Assembly (NCBI GenBank): GCA_003517945.1
Contig: DOZP01000152.1
Location: 1 to 7,930 of the forward strand
Direction: 5' to 3'
Length of the DNA stretch: 7,930 nucleotides
From: Porphyromonadaceae bacterium
GTDB lineage: Bacteria > Bacteroidota > Bacteroidia > Bacteroidales > Tannerellaceae
Shown: positions 1 to 7,453 of the stretch, in pieces
Layout: each line of letters opens with the position of its first letter
How positions within the stretch are numbered: position 1 is the first letter of the stretch
The notes under the pieces: generated by a model
What the model saw: only the letters and a program-made list of their open reading frames with translations
What the model was told of the DNA's origin: nothing
Database searches by the model: none
Made by a program: the position numbers and the translations under genes

Positions 1-1208
1 ATCGGGCTCATCAGCCCTTCTTCGAATTTACGAACCGTCACCTCGTAAGCAATCCGGTCGGATGCCAGTTTTTTTTCCATCTGAATACTCTCTTTTGCAT
101 ATCCGTCACGCTCCAATACCGATTGCTCAATAGCCGTCTGTAACTGACGCAACACCTCAGATTGTTGTTCCTCAGCTATTCGCACATTATTTCTGGCGCG
201 CCGTACTTCACGAACACGGGTAAGCCTGTTAAAAAGAGGAATATTCAAACTGAGCGAAACATACTCGCCCCGGTTATTCCTAAACTGCGAATGAAAGGAC
301 AGAGGCGCTGTTTCCGATTTCAGATTATCATAATAACTTGTATTGACACCCGAGGAAAAAGAGATGGTAGGTAATAAGCCGCCTTTTTGTATCAGGTACG
401 ACAACCTGCTTGCTTTCAATTGATACGCCGCCTGTAAAGCCGTAGGATTCGTATCCTTTGCATAATCATAAATATCCGTCACGGATTCATTCATTACGAT
501 ACGCTCATTTCCGAAAACCGTCGTATCCGGTTGCAACTCCTTATCAGAAGGATAATTCATATATTCTTTCAACTTCAACAAAGCCGTACAATATAAATTT
601 TGCTGTCGTATCAGATTATAATCATCTCCGGCGACCTGCGCTTCGACCTGCGCCACATCGGCCCGTCCTTTTATTCCCAGCTCTTCCTGCCGGCGTATTT
701 TATACAATGTACGATTACTTTCTTCCAGTTTTTCTTTTGCAAAACGCACCGTACCCTGGTAATAAACCACATTAATAAAAGCCTCCAACGTATTCAATGC
801 CAGATCATCCTTTATTTTCTGCAGTTCGTTCATTCCGGCCTGACGGCTTGACTTTGCCAGGCGAAACTGGTTCACAATCTGTCCGCCGTTGAAAACCGGA
901 AGCGAAGCAGACAATCCATAATAATTATTAAACGTAGTCGTATTCACATACGTGTTTGTTTCCGGATCAATTGCGCGCCCAAAATTATATTGCGCCGAAA
1001 CGCCTGCCGAAAGAGAAGGAAAAAAAGCCGCCGTAGCGGATTTATATTCAGCCATGTATGTATCATTTTCATATAGTTGTTTTTTCACCGCCGTACTATT
1101 TTCCACAGCATAACGCATACATTCTTCCACCGTCCAAAGCGAATCCTGCGCCATACATGCAGAGATGGAACAAGACAATAAAAATAAACTCAAACGTATT
1201 TTCTTCAT
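1..1208 (-). CDS. TolC-family outer membrane efflux protein (3' end outside window)
   Basis: Translating the minus strand from ATG at 1208-1206 gives 402 codons open to the window edge, so the gene is complete at its N-terminus and lacks perhaps 30-50 C-terminal residues. Residues 1-21 are a signal peptide (MKKIRLSLFLL, then an AQ|DS-like signal peptidase I site). ISAC at 15-18 also loosely resembles a lipobox, so lipidation cannot be excluded. The protein shows the two-fold internal repeat of the outer membrane efflux protein family: AFFPSLSAG (61-69) matches GLLPTISFSSG (277-287), SLPVFNGGQ (102-110) matches NIPLFNRLT (322-330), and LGIKGRADVAQVEAQ (177-191) matches FEEGLMSP (395-402). Such proteins form trimeric outer-membrane/periplasmic channels fed by an inner-membrane pump and an HlyD-type adaptor. 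The gene faces away from the protease gene and is probably the first gene of a leftward operon; the pump and adaptor are not in view. Family is confident; the substrate is unknown. Confidence 0.93.
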   Translation of the reverse strand, partial: MKKIRLSLFLLSCSISACMAQDSLWTVEECMRYAVENSTAVKKQLYENDTYMAEYKSATAAFFPSLSAGVSAQYNFGRAIDPETNTYVNTTTFNNYYGLSASLPVFNGGQIVNQFRLAKSSRQAGMNELQKIKDDLALNTLEAFINVVYYQGTVRFAKEKLEESNRTLYKIRRQEELGIKGRADVAQVEAQVAGDDYNLIRQQNLYCTALLKLKEYMNYPSDKELQPDTTVFGNERIVMNESVTDIYDYAKDTNPTALQAAYQLKASRLSYLIQKGGLLPTISFSSGVNTSYYDNLKSETAPLSFHSQFRNNRGEYVSLSLNIPLFNRLTRVREVRRARNNVRIAEEQQSEVLRQLQTAIEQSVLERDGYAKESIQMEKKLASDRIAYEVTVRKFEEGLMSP

Positions 1209-1298
1209 TTTATTTCCACATATAGATCTAAGTATAAAGCAACCATAACCATGCCAAAAACACAAAGAACTAATAATAAACAACGTACAAACCCCATT

Positions 1299-1311
1299 AC
1301 TTCAATGAAGT
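1299..1311. repeat. 13-bp palindrome ACTTCA-A-TGAAGT
   Basis: A perfect 6-bp inverted repeat with a one-base centre lies in the divergent intergenic region. Its last base is the first base of the larger dyad at 1311-1348. It could be a regulator half-site cluster or chance; there is no T-run to suggest a terminator. Confidence 0.4.
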
Positions 1312-1348
1312 GTCAAAAAAATAGACAGGCATGTAAAATAATTTGACA
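1311..1348. promoter_or_regulatory. 38-bp nested dyad, candidate operator between tolC and the M16 gene
   Basis: Outer arms TGTCAAA (1311-1317) and TTTGACA (1342-1348) are perfect inverted repeats. The inner arms ACA (1325-1327) and TGT (1332-1334) share exactly the same symmetry axis, between bases 1329 and 1330. Concentric arms spaced by about one to three helical turns are typical of dimer or tetramer binding sites. The position, about 100-140 bases upstream of the tolC start and 120-160 upstream of the protease start, would suit an operator serving either divergent gene. Binding by any particular regulator is unproven. Confidence 0.4.
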
Positions 1349-1402
1349 TGACGAAAACCATACGACAAAAATATTGCATTATTTTAACAAAAGTAAACAT
1401 GG

Positions 1403-1410
1403 TAAATTTG
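1403..1410 (+). promoter_or_regulatory. candidate -7 element (TAAATTTG) for the M16 protease gene
   Basis: This is an exact match to the Bacteroidetes primary-sigma -7 motif TAnnTTTG, 61 bases before the first candidate start codon. No TTTG lies at the expected 19-21 bp upstream; the nearest TTG (1374-1376) is 26 bp away. The element is therefore only half of a consensus promoter. Confidence 0.45.
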
Positions 1411-1429
1411 CATTTAACCAAATAAATGC
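1410..1429 (+). repeat. 7-bp inverted repeat at the predicted mRNA 5' end
   Basis: GCATTTA (1410-1416) and TAAATGC (1423-1429) flank a six-base spacer. The repeat begins at the last base of the candidate -7 element, so it would span the predicted transcription start. It could be a weak 5' hairpin or a repressor site; the AT-rich stem makes it a modest signal. Confidence 0.3.
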
Positions 1430-1452
1430 CATACATTTACATTTTTTTATGC

Positions 1453-1460
1453 AAGGAGGG
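1453..1460 (+). promoter_or_regulatory. strong Shine-Dalgarno-like site AAGGAGGG
   Basis: AAGGAGGG is nearly a full complement to the 16S rRNA 3' end and stands 11 bases before ATG 1472. The other genes in this window lack such a site, as is usual in Bacteroidetes. It favours the upstream start 1472 over ATG 1508, although the spacing is a little long. Confidence 0.5.
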
Positions 1461-1471
1461 ATACAATAGTT

Positions 1472-4405
1472 ATGTATCCGGATATTATTATTAAAAAATT
1501 ATTTGGTATGAAAAAAATTTATTTATTACTTTCATTTGCGATCCTTTTCCTGACAGCATCCGGACAAGGATCAACGTATAAATATGAAAGCGTACAGGGC
1601 GATCCGCTGCAAACGCGTATTTATACACTGGATAATGGTTTGAAAATTTATTTATCGGTAAATAAAGACAAACCGCGTGTACAATCGTATATAGGCGTCC
1701 GTGTCGGCGGCAAAAACGACCCGGCGGAAACAACCGGACTGGCACACTATTTTGAACACCTGATGTTTAAGGGAACCCAAAAGTTCGGCACATCCGATTA
1801 CAAGGCAGAAGAACCGCTGTTAAATAAAATAGAAGAACTGTTTGAAACATACCGCCAAACGACTGACGAAGCAAAACGTAAAGAGATCTACGCCGAAATA
1901 GATAAGGTATCGCAGGAAGCGTCAAAATTCGCCATACCGAACGAATACAGCAAACTGATGTCAACCATCGGAGCGCAAGGCACAAACGCCTTTACCTCGT
2001 ATGACCTCACGGCGTATACCGAAGATATACCTTCCAATGAAATCGAAAACTGGGCGATTATACAGGCGGATCGTTTTACAAATCCTGTCATCCGCGGATT
2101 CCATACCGAGCTTGAAACGGTATACGAAGAATATAATATGAGCCTTACGCGCGATGGCCGCAAAGTGTATGAAGCCGTCATGACCGGCTTATTCCCGCAT
2201 CATCCGTACGGCACACAAACCGTACTGGGAACAGGAGAACATTTGAAAAACCCGTCCATCATAAATATCAAAAAATATTTTGAAACCTATTATGTGCCGA
2301 ATAATATGGCCATATGTATGGTGGGTGATATCAACCCGGATGAAGTGGTCGCGATCATCGACAAATATTTCGGTTCGATGAAACCCAAAGATTTACCAAA
2401 GCTGAACACAACGCCGGAACAACCGATATCCCAACCTGTCATAAAAGAAGTGATGGGCCTGGAAGCTGAAAACATAGCGATCGCATTCCGTCTGCCCGCT
2501 GCCAACACAAAAGATGCCGCCACGCTGGAATTTGTTGACTATCTCCTGACAAACGGAAAAGCCGGTCTGATTGACCTGAACCTGGTACAAAAACAAAAAG
2601 TTTTAAGGGCAGGCAGTTACTCCAGTCCGATGGCAGATTACAGTATATTCCAAATGAGCGGAACGCCGAAAGAAGGCCAGACGCTTGACGAAGTAAAAGA
2701 CCTGTTGCTCGGACAACTTGAAATGCTGAAAAAAGGAGAATTCGAAGACTGGTTACTGGAAGCCGTGATCAACAATTTCAGGTTAGACCAATATTACCAG
2801 AGACAGGAATATCAATACGCCGCTTATTTACTACTGAATGCGTATATCAATGACGTGAAATGGGAAGACATGGTCAACAAAATCAACTACCAGGCCCGGC
2901 TAACCAAAAAAGATGTGATTGATTTCTGTAACAAATACTTCAAAGACAACTATGTCGTCGTATACAAAAAACAAGGTACGCCGGATGATAAAAAGATCGA
3001 AAAACCCCAGATCACCCCGATACCGACCAATCGTGATACGGAAAGCGCATTTCTTGCCAACATAAAAGCGCGTGACGTAGAACCGATCGAACCCGTGTTC
3101 CTGGATTACGCCAAAGACATGTCCATATCAAAAGTAAAAAAAGACATCCCGTTATTGTACAAACAAAACACAACGAATCCATTGTTCTCACTGTATTACA
3201 TTTTTGAGATGGGGAACAACCACGACAAGATGCTGGGTACGGCTTTCAGTTACCTGAGTTATCTCGGCACATCCACCAAAACAGCGGAAGAAATCAAAAG
3301 CGAACTTTACAAAATGGCCTGTTCCTTCAATGTCACGGCAACGAACGAACGCGTCTATGTATATGTGAATGGCCTGAGTGATAATTTTGAAAAAGCGATG
3401 GCGCTGCTCGAAGAACGCCTGGCAGATGCAAAAGCCGATCAGGAAATCTACAACAACAGAGTAAAAGATATACTGAAGCAACGTTCCGATGCAAAACTCA
3501 ATCAAAATGCAAACTTCAACCAACTGGTTAATTATGCAGTCTGGGGACCGAATTCTCCGGCAACAAACATCCTTTCCGAATCGGAACTCAACGCTTTAAA
3601 TCCGGAAGAATTGGTAGCCCGGACCAAAAACCTGAAAAACATGAAGCATACGATCATGTACTACGGCCCGCTCTCCGAACAACAAATCAAAGAAGCTATC
3701 AATAAAAATCATGCGGTAGGAGAAACACTGAAACCGATACCCGAACCTCAGAAATTCAAAGAACAGGAAACAAACGAAAATAAAGTACTGCTCGCCTTCT
3801 ATGATGCCAAACAAATATACATGGCTATGGTACATAAAGGCGGTTTATATGACAAAAGCATAGAACCGGACCGTAATATGTATAACAACTATTTCGGCGG
3901 TAGCATGAACAGCATCGTTTTCCAGGAAATGCGTGAAGCGCGCGGACTGGCCTATTCCGCCGGAGCCAACTATCAGCGTCAGGGCAAACCGGATCGTCCG
4001 TACATTCTCAATACAATGATTGCCACTCAAAACGACAAAATGATGGAAGCGATTGAGACATTCAACGATATCCTGAACAACATGCCCGAATCCGAAAAAA
4101 CATTCTCGATTGCTAAGGAAAGAATCATAACGAATATTCGCACACAACGTATATTAAGAGATCAGATCTTATGGAATTACCTAAGCGCCATAGAATTCGG
4201 AGAGACAACAGATACAAGAAAAGAATTATTCGAAAAGATCCCGGATATGACACTGGAAGAGGTAAAAGCATTCCAACAAAAATATGTAAAAAACAAATCA
4301 TATACATATTGTATCCTCGGAGACACAAAGAATCTGGATATGGAAGCCTTGAAAAAAATCGGCCCGGTAACAACGCTTACCCAGGAAGAAATTTTCGGTT
4401 ACTGA
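1472..4405 (+). CDS. secreted M16-family zinc metalloprotease (pitrilysin/insulinase type)
   Basis: The 977-residue product is a full-length fused M16 peptidase with two homologous halves, expected to form a clamshell that degrades peptides in the periplasm. In numbering from 1472, the inverted zinc motif HYFEH is at 92-96 (H92 and H96 ligands, E95 catalytic base). By alignment with the insulysin pattern, E220 in ELETVYEE (213-220) should be the third ligand. The second half has no HxxEH but keeps the REARGLAY segment (821-828), whose Arg and Tyr are typical of the non-catalytic half. Between the zinc motif and E220 there are 124 positions, against about 76 in classic pitrilysins, owing to a charged helical insertion around residues 110-160; related Bacteroidetes proteins appear to share it. 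The start is uncertain: 1472 has the Shine-Dalgarno-like site and is used as the outer boundary, but ATG 1508 (965 residues) yields a textbook signal peptide, MKKIYLLLSFAILFLTASGQ, with no lipobox cysteine. The gene appears monocistronic. The substrate is unknown. Confidence 0.95.
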   Translation: MYPDIIIKKLFGMKKIYLLLSFAILFLTASGQGSTYKYESVQGDPLQTRIYTLDNGLKIYLSVNKDKPRVQSYIGVRVGGKNDPAETTGLAHYFEHLMFKGTQKFGTSDYKAEEPLLNKIEELFETYRQTTDEAKRKEIYAEIDKVSQEASKFAIPNEYSKLMSTIGAQGTNAFTSYDLTAYTEDIPSNEIENWAIIQADRFTNPVIRGFHTELETVYEEYNMSLTRDGRKVYEAVMTGLFPHHPYGTQTVLGTGEHLKNPSIINIKKYFETYYVPNNMAICMVGDINPDEVVAIIDKYFGSMKPKDLPKLNTTPEQPISQPVIKEVMGLEAENIAIAFRLPAANTKDAATLEFVDYLLTNGKAGLIDLNLVQKQKVLRAGSYSSPMADYSIFQMSGTPKEGQTLDEVKDLLLGQLEMLKKGEFEDWLLEAVINNFRLDQYYQRQEYQYAAYLLLNAYINDVKWEDMVNKINYQARLTKKDVIDFCNKYFKDNYVVVYKKQGTPDDKKIEKPQITPIPTNRDTESAFLANIKARDVEPIEPVFLDYAKDMSISKVKKDIPLLYKQNTTNPLFSLYYIFEMGNNHDKMLGTAFSYLSYLGTSTKTAEEIKSELYKMACSFNVTATNERVYVYVNGLSDNFEKAMALLEERLADAKADQEIYNNRVKDILKQRSDAKLNQNANFNQLVNYAVWGPNSPATNILSESELNALNPEELVARTKNLKNMKHTIMYYGPLSEQQIKEAINKNHAVGETLKPIPEPQKFKEQETNENKVLLAFYDAKQIYMAMVHKGGLYDKSIEPDRNMYNNYFGGSMNSIVFQEMREARGLAYSAGANYQRQGKPDRPYILNTMIATQNDKMMEAIETFNDILNNMPESEKTFSIAKERIITNIRTQRILRDQILWNYLSAIEFGETTDTRKELFEKIPDMTLEEVKAFQQKYVKNKSYTYCILGDTKNLDMEALKKIGPVTTLTQEEIFGY

Positions 4406-4426
4406 TATAAATAAACAAACTGAGAG

Positions 4427-4462
4427 AAAGAGAGTGTTTCATCGTGTGATTCACTCTCTTTT
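4427..4462 (+). terminator. hairpin terminator after the M16 gene
   Basis: AAAGAGAGTG (4427-4436) pairs perfectly with CACTCTCTTT (4452-4461) over 10 bp. The 15-base loop may form a small inner ATC/GAT stem. The hairpin lies 21 bases after the protease stop codon and ends in TTTT; a longer T-run follows at 4475-4480. The short immediate U-tract makes it a moderate intrinsic terminator, separating the protease gene from the two-component operon. Confidence 0.65.
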
Positions 4463-4514
4463 CATTGAATAAGGTTTTTTATTTCCGTATCCCTTATTTT
4501 AGATAGAAAAATAT

Positions 4515-4522
4515 TAATTTTG
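4515..4522 (+). promoter_or_regulatory. candidate -7 element (TAATTTTG) just upstream of the response regulator
   Basis: This is an exact TAnnTTTG match ending eight bases before ATG 4531. If used, the transcript would begin only a few bases before the start codon, giving an almost leaderless mRNA. No TTTG is seen at the -33 position, so the promoter is tentative. Confidence 0.4.
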
Positions 4523-4530
4523 TACTCATT

Positions 4531-5892
4531 ATGAATAAGAGAGAAGGAACGATCTTAGTAGTAGACGACAACAAGAGCATCCTTGCTGCCGTGGAGATTC
4601 TGTTGCAACCCCTGTTTGCAAAAATTAGTACCATTACCAATCCGAACCGTATCAAACAAATATTGTCGGACGAACAGATTGACATCATACTTTTGGACAT
4701 GAATTTCAGTGCAGGCATTAACAATGGGAATGAAGGCTTGTTCTGGCTCGCGGAAATAAAAAAGCAAAATCCGTCCATACCGGTCGTCTTATTTACCGCT
4801 TATGCGGATATAGAACTGGCAGTACGCGGAATCAAAGAAGGAGCCTCCGATTTCGTGGTTAAACCATGGGATAACAATAAACTATCGGAAACCCTGCAAA
4901 TGGCTTACAGATCCGGCAAAACAAAAAATAAAACCGGCCAATCCCCGCAAACACCTAAACAAACTGATGATAGTAATATCTTCTGGGGAAAAAGCGAAGC
5001 CATGCAAAAAGTCCGTTTACTTGTTGAAAAAGTGGCCGTAACGGATGCAAATATACTGATTACGGGAGAAAACGGCACGGGAAAAGAAGTAATCGCACGG
5101 GAAATACACCGGCTATCCCGGCGAAATAAATACCCCATGATATCCGTTGATATGGGAGCCATCACGGAAACCCTGTTTGAAAGCGAGTTATTCGGACATA
5201 CAAAAGGATCTTTTACGGATGCAAAAAACGATCGTACCGGCAAATTCGAAGCCGCCGACAACGGTACGATCTTTTTAGATGAAATCGGCAACCTACCCTA
5301 TCATCTGCAGGCAAAACTTCTCACGGTATTGCAACAACGCAGCATTATACGTGTCGGCAGCAACACCCCGATTCCGGTCAACATACGTCTGCTGAGCGCA
5401 ACCAACAGAAATCTCGAAGAGATGGTTAAAAAAGGAGCATTCCGCGAAGACCTGATGTACCGTATCAATACGATCCGGATCCACATCCCGGCATTACGTG
5501 AAAGACCGGACGACATCGTTCCCCTCGCAGAAATATTCCTGAAAAAACAATCCCGGAGTTACGGCAAACCGGAGCTGCAACTTTCCGTCCCGGCCAAAGA
5601 AAAACTGAAAACATACCCCTGGTACGGTAACGTACGCGAACTGGAACATTTTATAGAGAAAACCGTTATTTTCAGTGAAAAAATCATGATTGACGCCGAC
5701 GACCTGCATGTGCCGGCTGCAACTGCGACCGCAACCACAACGGAAAATGAAAGTTCAACAATAGAAGATATGGAACGGAAAATGATCCGTAACGCGATAA
5801 ACAAACACAACGGAAACCTATCCCTTGTTGCGAATGAATTAGGCATATCACGACAAACGCTATACAACAAGATAAAAAAATACGAACTTTGA
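4531..5892 (+). CDS. NtrC-family sigma-54-dependent response regulator
   Basis: The 453-residue protein has the three domains of an NtrC-type regulator. The receiver (about 6-125) has the acidic pair D12/D13, phosphoacceptor D56 in LLDMNF, T89 and K111 in VVKPW. The AAA+ sigma-54 activation domain (about 148-380) has Walker A GENGTGKE (179-186), the sigma-54 contact loop as GSFTDA (226-231; consensus GAFTGA), Walker B TIFLDEI (246-252), and the arginine-rich FREDLMYRIN and PALRERPDD segments. An Ala/Thr linker (395-404) leads to a Fis-type helix-turn-helix (about 420-450, LGISRQTLYNKIKKYEL). Phosphorylation should drive oligomerisation and ATP-dependent opening of RpoN promoters. The D in GSFTDA is, from memory, common in Bacteroidetes regulators, so loss of function is not implied. 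ATG 4531 puts the receiver at its normal N-terminal position. It is co-transcribed with the kinase downstream. The target genes are not shown by the sequence; the efflux gene nearby is a candidate. Confidence 0.95.
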   Translation: MNKREGTILVVDDNKSILAAVEILLQPLFAKISTITNPNRIKQILSDEQIDIILLDMNFSAGINNGNEGLFWLAEIKKQNPSIPVVLFTAYADIELAVRGIKEGASDFVVKPWDNNKLSETLQMAYRSGKTKNKTGQSPQTPKQTDDSNIFWGKSEAMQKVRLLVEKVAVTDANILITGENGTGKEVIAREIHRLSRRNKYPMISVDMGAITETLFESELFGHTKGSFTDAKNDRTGKFEAADNGTIFLDEIGNLPYHLQAKLLTVLQQRSIIRVGSNTPIPVNIRLLSATNRNLEEMVKKGAFREDLMYRINTIRIHIPALRERPDDIVPLAEIFLKKQSRSYGKPELQLSVPAKEKLKTYPWYGNVRELEHFIEKTVIFSEKIMIDADDLHVPAATATATTTENESSTIEDMERKMIRNAINKHNGNLSLVANELGISRQTLYNKIKKYEL

Positions 5893-7214
5893 AAAACGTT
5901 ATAAACAGATATATTTTTGATAGCCTGGTATTCCGTTTACTTACATTGATAACAGCCGTTGGATTTTGCACCTACTACGGAATAAAAGGCGACACCTTTT
6001 ATCTCCTCCTGTTTTTAGTACTGGCAGTCGCTCTGTTTATATGGGTTATATCCCTGTATAACAACCGTATAAAAAAAATTAAATACATGTTCGATGCGAT
6101 TGACAACAATGATTTTACGTTTCAATACGCGATCAGCCAACGCTCGTCCGACGACAGGCAGGTAAACGAACTGATGAACCGTATCATACGCGCCATGTTG
6201 CAATTAAAAATCGATACGATCAAAAAAGAAAACTTTTACGAACAAATAATCGACAGCGTCAATACCGGGATTTTTGTGATCGATCATAACGGATATGTAC
6301 TTCAAAAAAACAAAAGGGCGCTTGCTTTGTTAGGATTACCTGATTTTACACATATAAAACACATCAAAAAGGTAAATGAAAAACTGGCCCAACACCTTGA
6401 GAACATCAAATCCGATGATAAATTCAACCTATCTTATACCAACGAACGTACCACCATCAATCTTTCCGTACATATATCCGGAACGGAGCTGAAAAACAAG
6501 CCGGTATTTATCATAACATTCAACGACATAAACAATGAACTGGATGAAAAGGAACTGGATTCCTGGATCCGCCTGACGCGAGTGATGACACACGAGATTA
6601 TGAATTCCATAACCCCTATCACCTCTATCAGCGACTCCTTGCTGTCCATGAAGGAATTTACGGAAAAAGAAGTTCACAACGGCCTCGAAGTGATAAGCAA
6701 AGCCGGAAAAGGACTTATCTCATTTGTAGAATCATACCGGAAATTCACACATATCCCCACCCCTCAACCCACCCTGTTTTATGTGAAAAATTTTATCGAA
6801 AGAATGGTAATACTTTCATCTCACAACAACAAATATCCTAACATTAAGTGGCAGACAACGATTGAACCGGCCGACCTGATACTTCATGCGGACGAAAACC
6901 TGATAAGCCTGGTTATGATCAACCTGCTGAAAAATGCAAGACAGGCTATAGGAGATAAAAAGGCCGGAATTATCACCGTGAATGTATCATGCAATACCTC
7001 GGAATCCATCCTAATAGAAGTATCGAATAATGGCCCCGCCATACCGGAAGAGGAGGCATCGCTGATATTCACCCCTTTCTATACTACCAAAAAAGACGGA
7101 AGCGGAATCGGGCTGTCGGTAGCCCGTCAGATCATGAGATTGTCGGGAGGCAATATTACGCTCAGCAGTGATCTTCATACGGAAACAACGACTTTCACAC
7201 TGACATTTCCTTGA
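5889..7214 (+). CDS. membrane-bound PAS sensor histidine kinase (NtrY/NtrB-like)
   Basis: The 441-residue product is the partner kinase of the upstream regulator. Two transmembrane helices (about 14-31 and 36-56) are joined by a loop of only about five residues, so there is no periplasmic sensor domain. A linker (57-112) leads to a PAS domain (about 113-215, NTGIFVIDHNGYVLQ). The phospho-acceptor is H235 in RVMTHEIMNSITPI. The ATPase domain has the N box NLLKNARQAI (345-354), G1 segment VSNNGPAIP (378-386), F box FTPFYTTK and G2 GSGIGLS (404-410). The G1 box has NNGPA where DxGxG is usual. The TTG start overlaps the regulator stop as TTGA, implying translational coupling. It is chosen because the next in-frame Met (residue 67) would remove both membrane helices. 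The signal is probably sensed in the membrane or the cytoplasm. Confidence 0.94.
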   Translation: MKNVINRYIFDSLVFRLLTLITAVGFCTYYGIKGDTFYLLLFLVLAVALFIWVISLYNNRIKKIKYMFDAIDNNDFTFQYAISQRSSDDRQVNELMNRIIRAMLQLKIDTIKKENFYEQIIDSVNTGIFVIDHNGYVLQKNKRALALLGLPDFTHIKHIKKVNEKLAQHLENIKSDDKFNLSYTNERTTINLSVHISGTELKNKPVFIITFNDINNELDEKELDSWIRLTRVMTHEIMNSITPITSISDSLLSMKEFTEKEVHNGLEVISKAGKGLISFVESYRKFTHIPTPQPTLFYVKNFIERMVILSSHNNKYPNIKWQTTIEPADLILHADENLISLVMINLLKNARQAIGDKKAGIITVNVSCNTSESILIEVSNNGPAIPEEEASLIFTPFYTTKKDGSGIGLSVARQIMRLSGGNITLSSDLHTETTTFTLTFP

Positions 7215-7370
7215 TAGCAAAACTTCTATCCATACACATCATTCATCCCGCACACCACATTACAAGCTAAAACAAAAAGAAAGCCTACCGTATCAATTTA
7301 TCACACCGGGAGCAAAAAAACAACAAATCCATTATAACATCAAAATATTTTATCATTTTGATCCGGCTTC
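7215..7370. other. intergenic region after the kinase gene, no gene seen
   Basis: This AT-rich spacer follows the kinase stop. A 5-bp GATAG/CTATC inverted repeat (7213-7217 and 7226-7230) overlaps the stop codon but has no T-run, so no convincing terminator is visible. The open frames crossing it show no recognisable protein. Confidence 0.5.
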
Positions 7371-7403
7371 TTTGCAATAAATTTACAAAAAGATATATAT
7401 TTG
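7371..7403 (+). promoter_or_regulatory. Bacteroidetes-type promoter upstream of the dapF remnant
   Basis: TTTG (7371-7374) is followed after 21 bp by TATATTTG (7396-7403), an exact match to the -33/-7 consensus TTTG-N19-21-TAnnTTTG. Transcription would start near 7408, giving a leader of about 45 bases that is A-rich before ATG 7454. It is the best promoter in the window, even though it drives a broken gene. Confidence 0.75.
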
Positions 7404-7453
7404 CAGCACAAATAAAGCAAAATGTAAAATCAAACAATAGCAACAAACAACAA

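Noticed and set aside
162..851. Plus-strand open frames of 70-105 residues inside the tolC region
   Set aside because: They lie antisense to a clear 402-codon TolC reading frame, and their translations resemble no protein family.
1239..1256. Minus-strand sigma-54-like promoter for tolC (TGGCAT ... TTGC)
   Set aside because: The GG and GC elements are 13 bases apart instead of the strict 10, so it is not a usable -24/-12 site. No other GG-N10-GC match was found in the intergenic regions I checked.
1366..1373. Minus-strand TATTTTTG as a -7 box for tolC
   Set aside because: It lies about 158 bases upstream of the start, and the nearest -33-like CAAA on the plus strand is only 14 bp away rather than 19-21. 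A second match at 1388-1395 has 23-bp spacing. Neither is convincing.
3188..4373. Minus-strand open frames under the M16 gene
   Set aside because: Antisense shadows of a confidently coding gene; sequences rich in Phe, Cys and His, with no recognisable domain.
5709..5742. Ala/Thr-rich repetitive codons between the AAA+ and HTH domains
   Set aside because: Looked like a possible phase-variable repeat, but the unit is imperfect and the segment is an ordinary flexible linker.
7213..7230. GATAG/CTATC hairpin as a terminator after the kinase gene
   Set aside because: The stem is only 5 bp with an 8-base loop, overlaps the stop codon and lacks a T-run.
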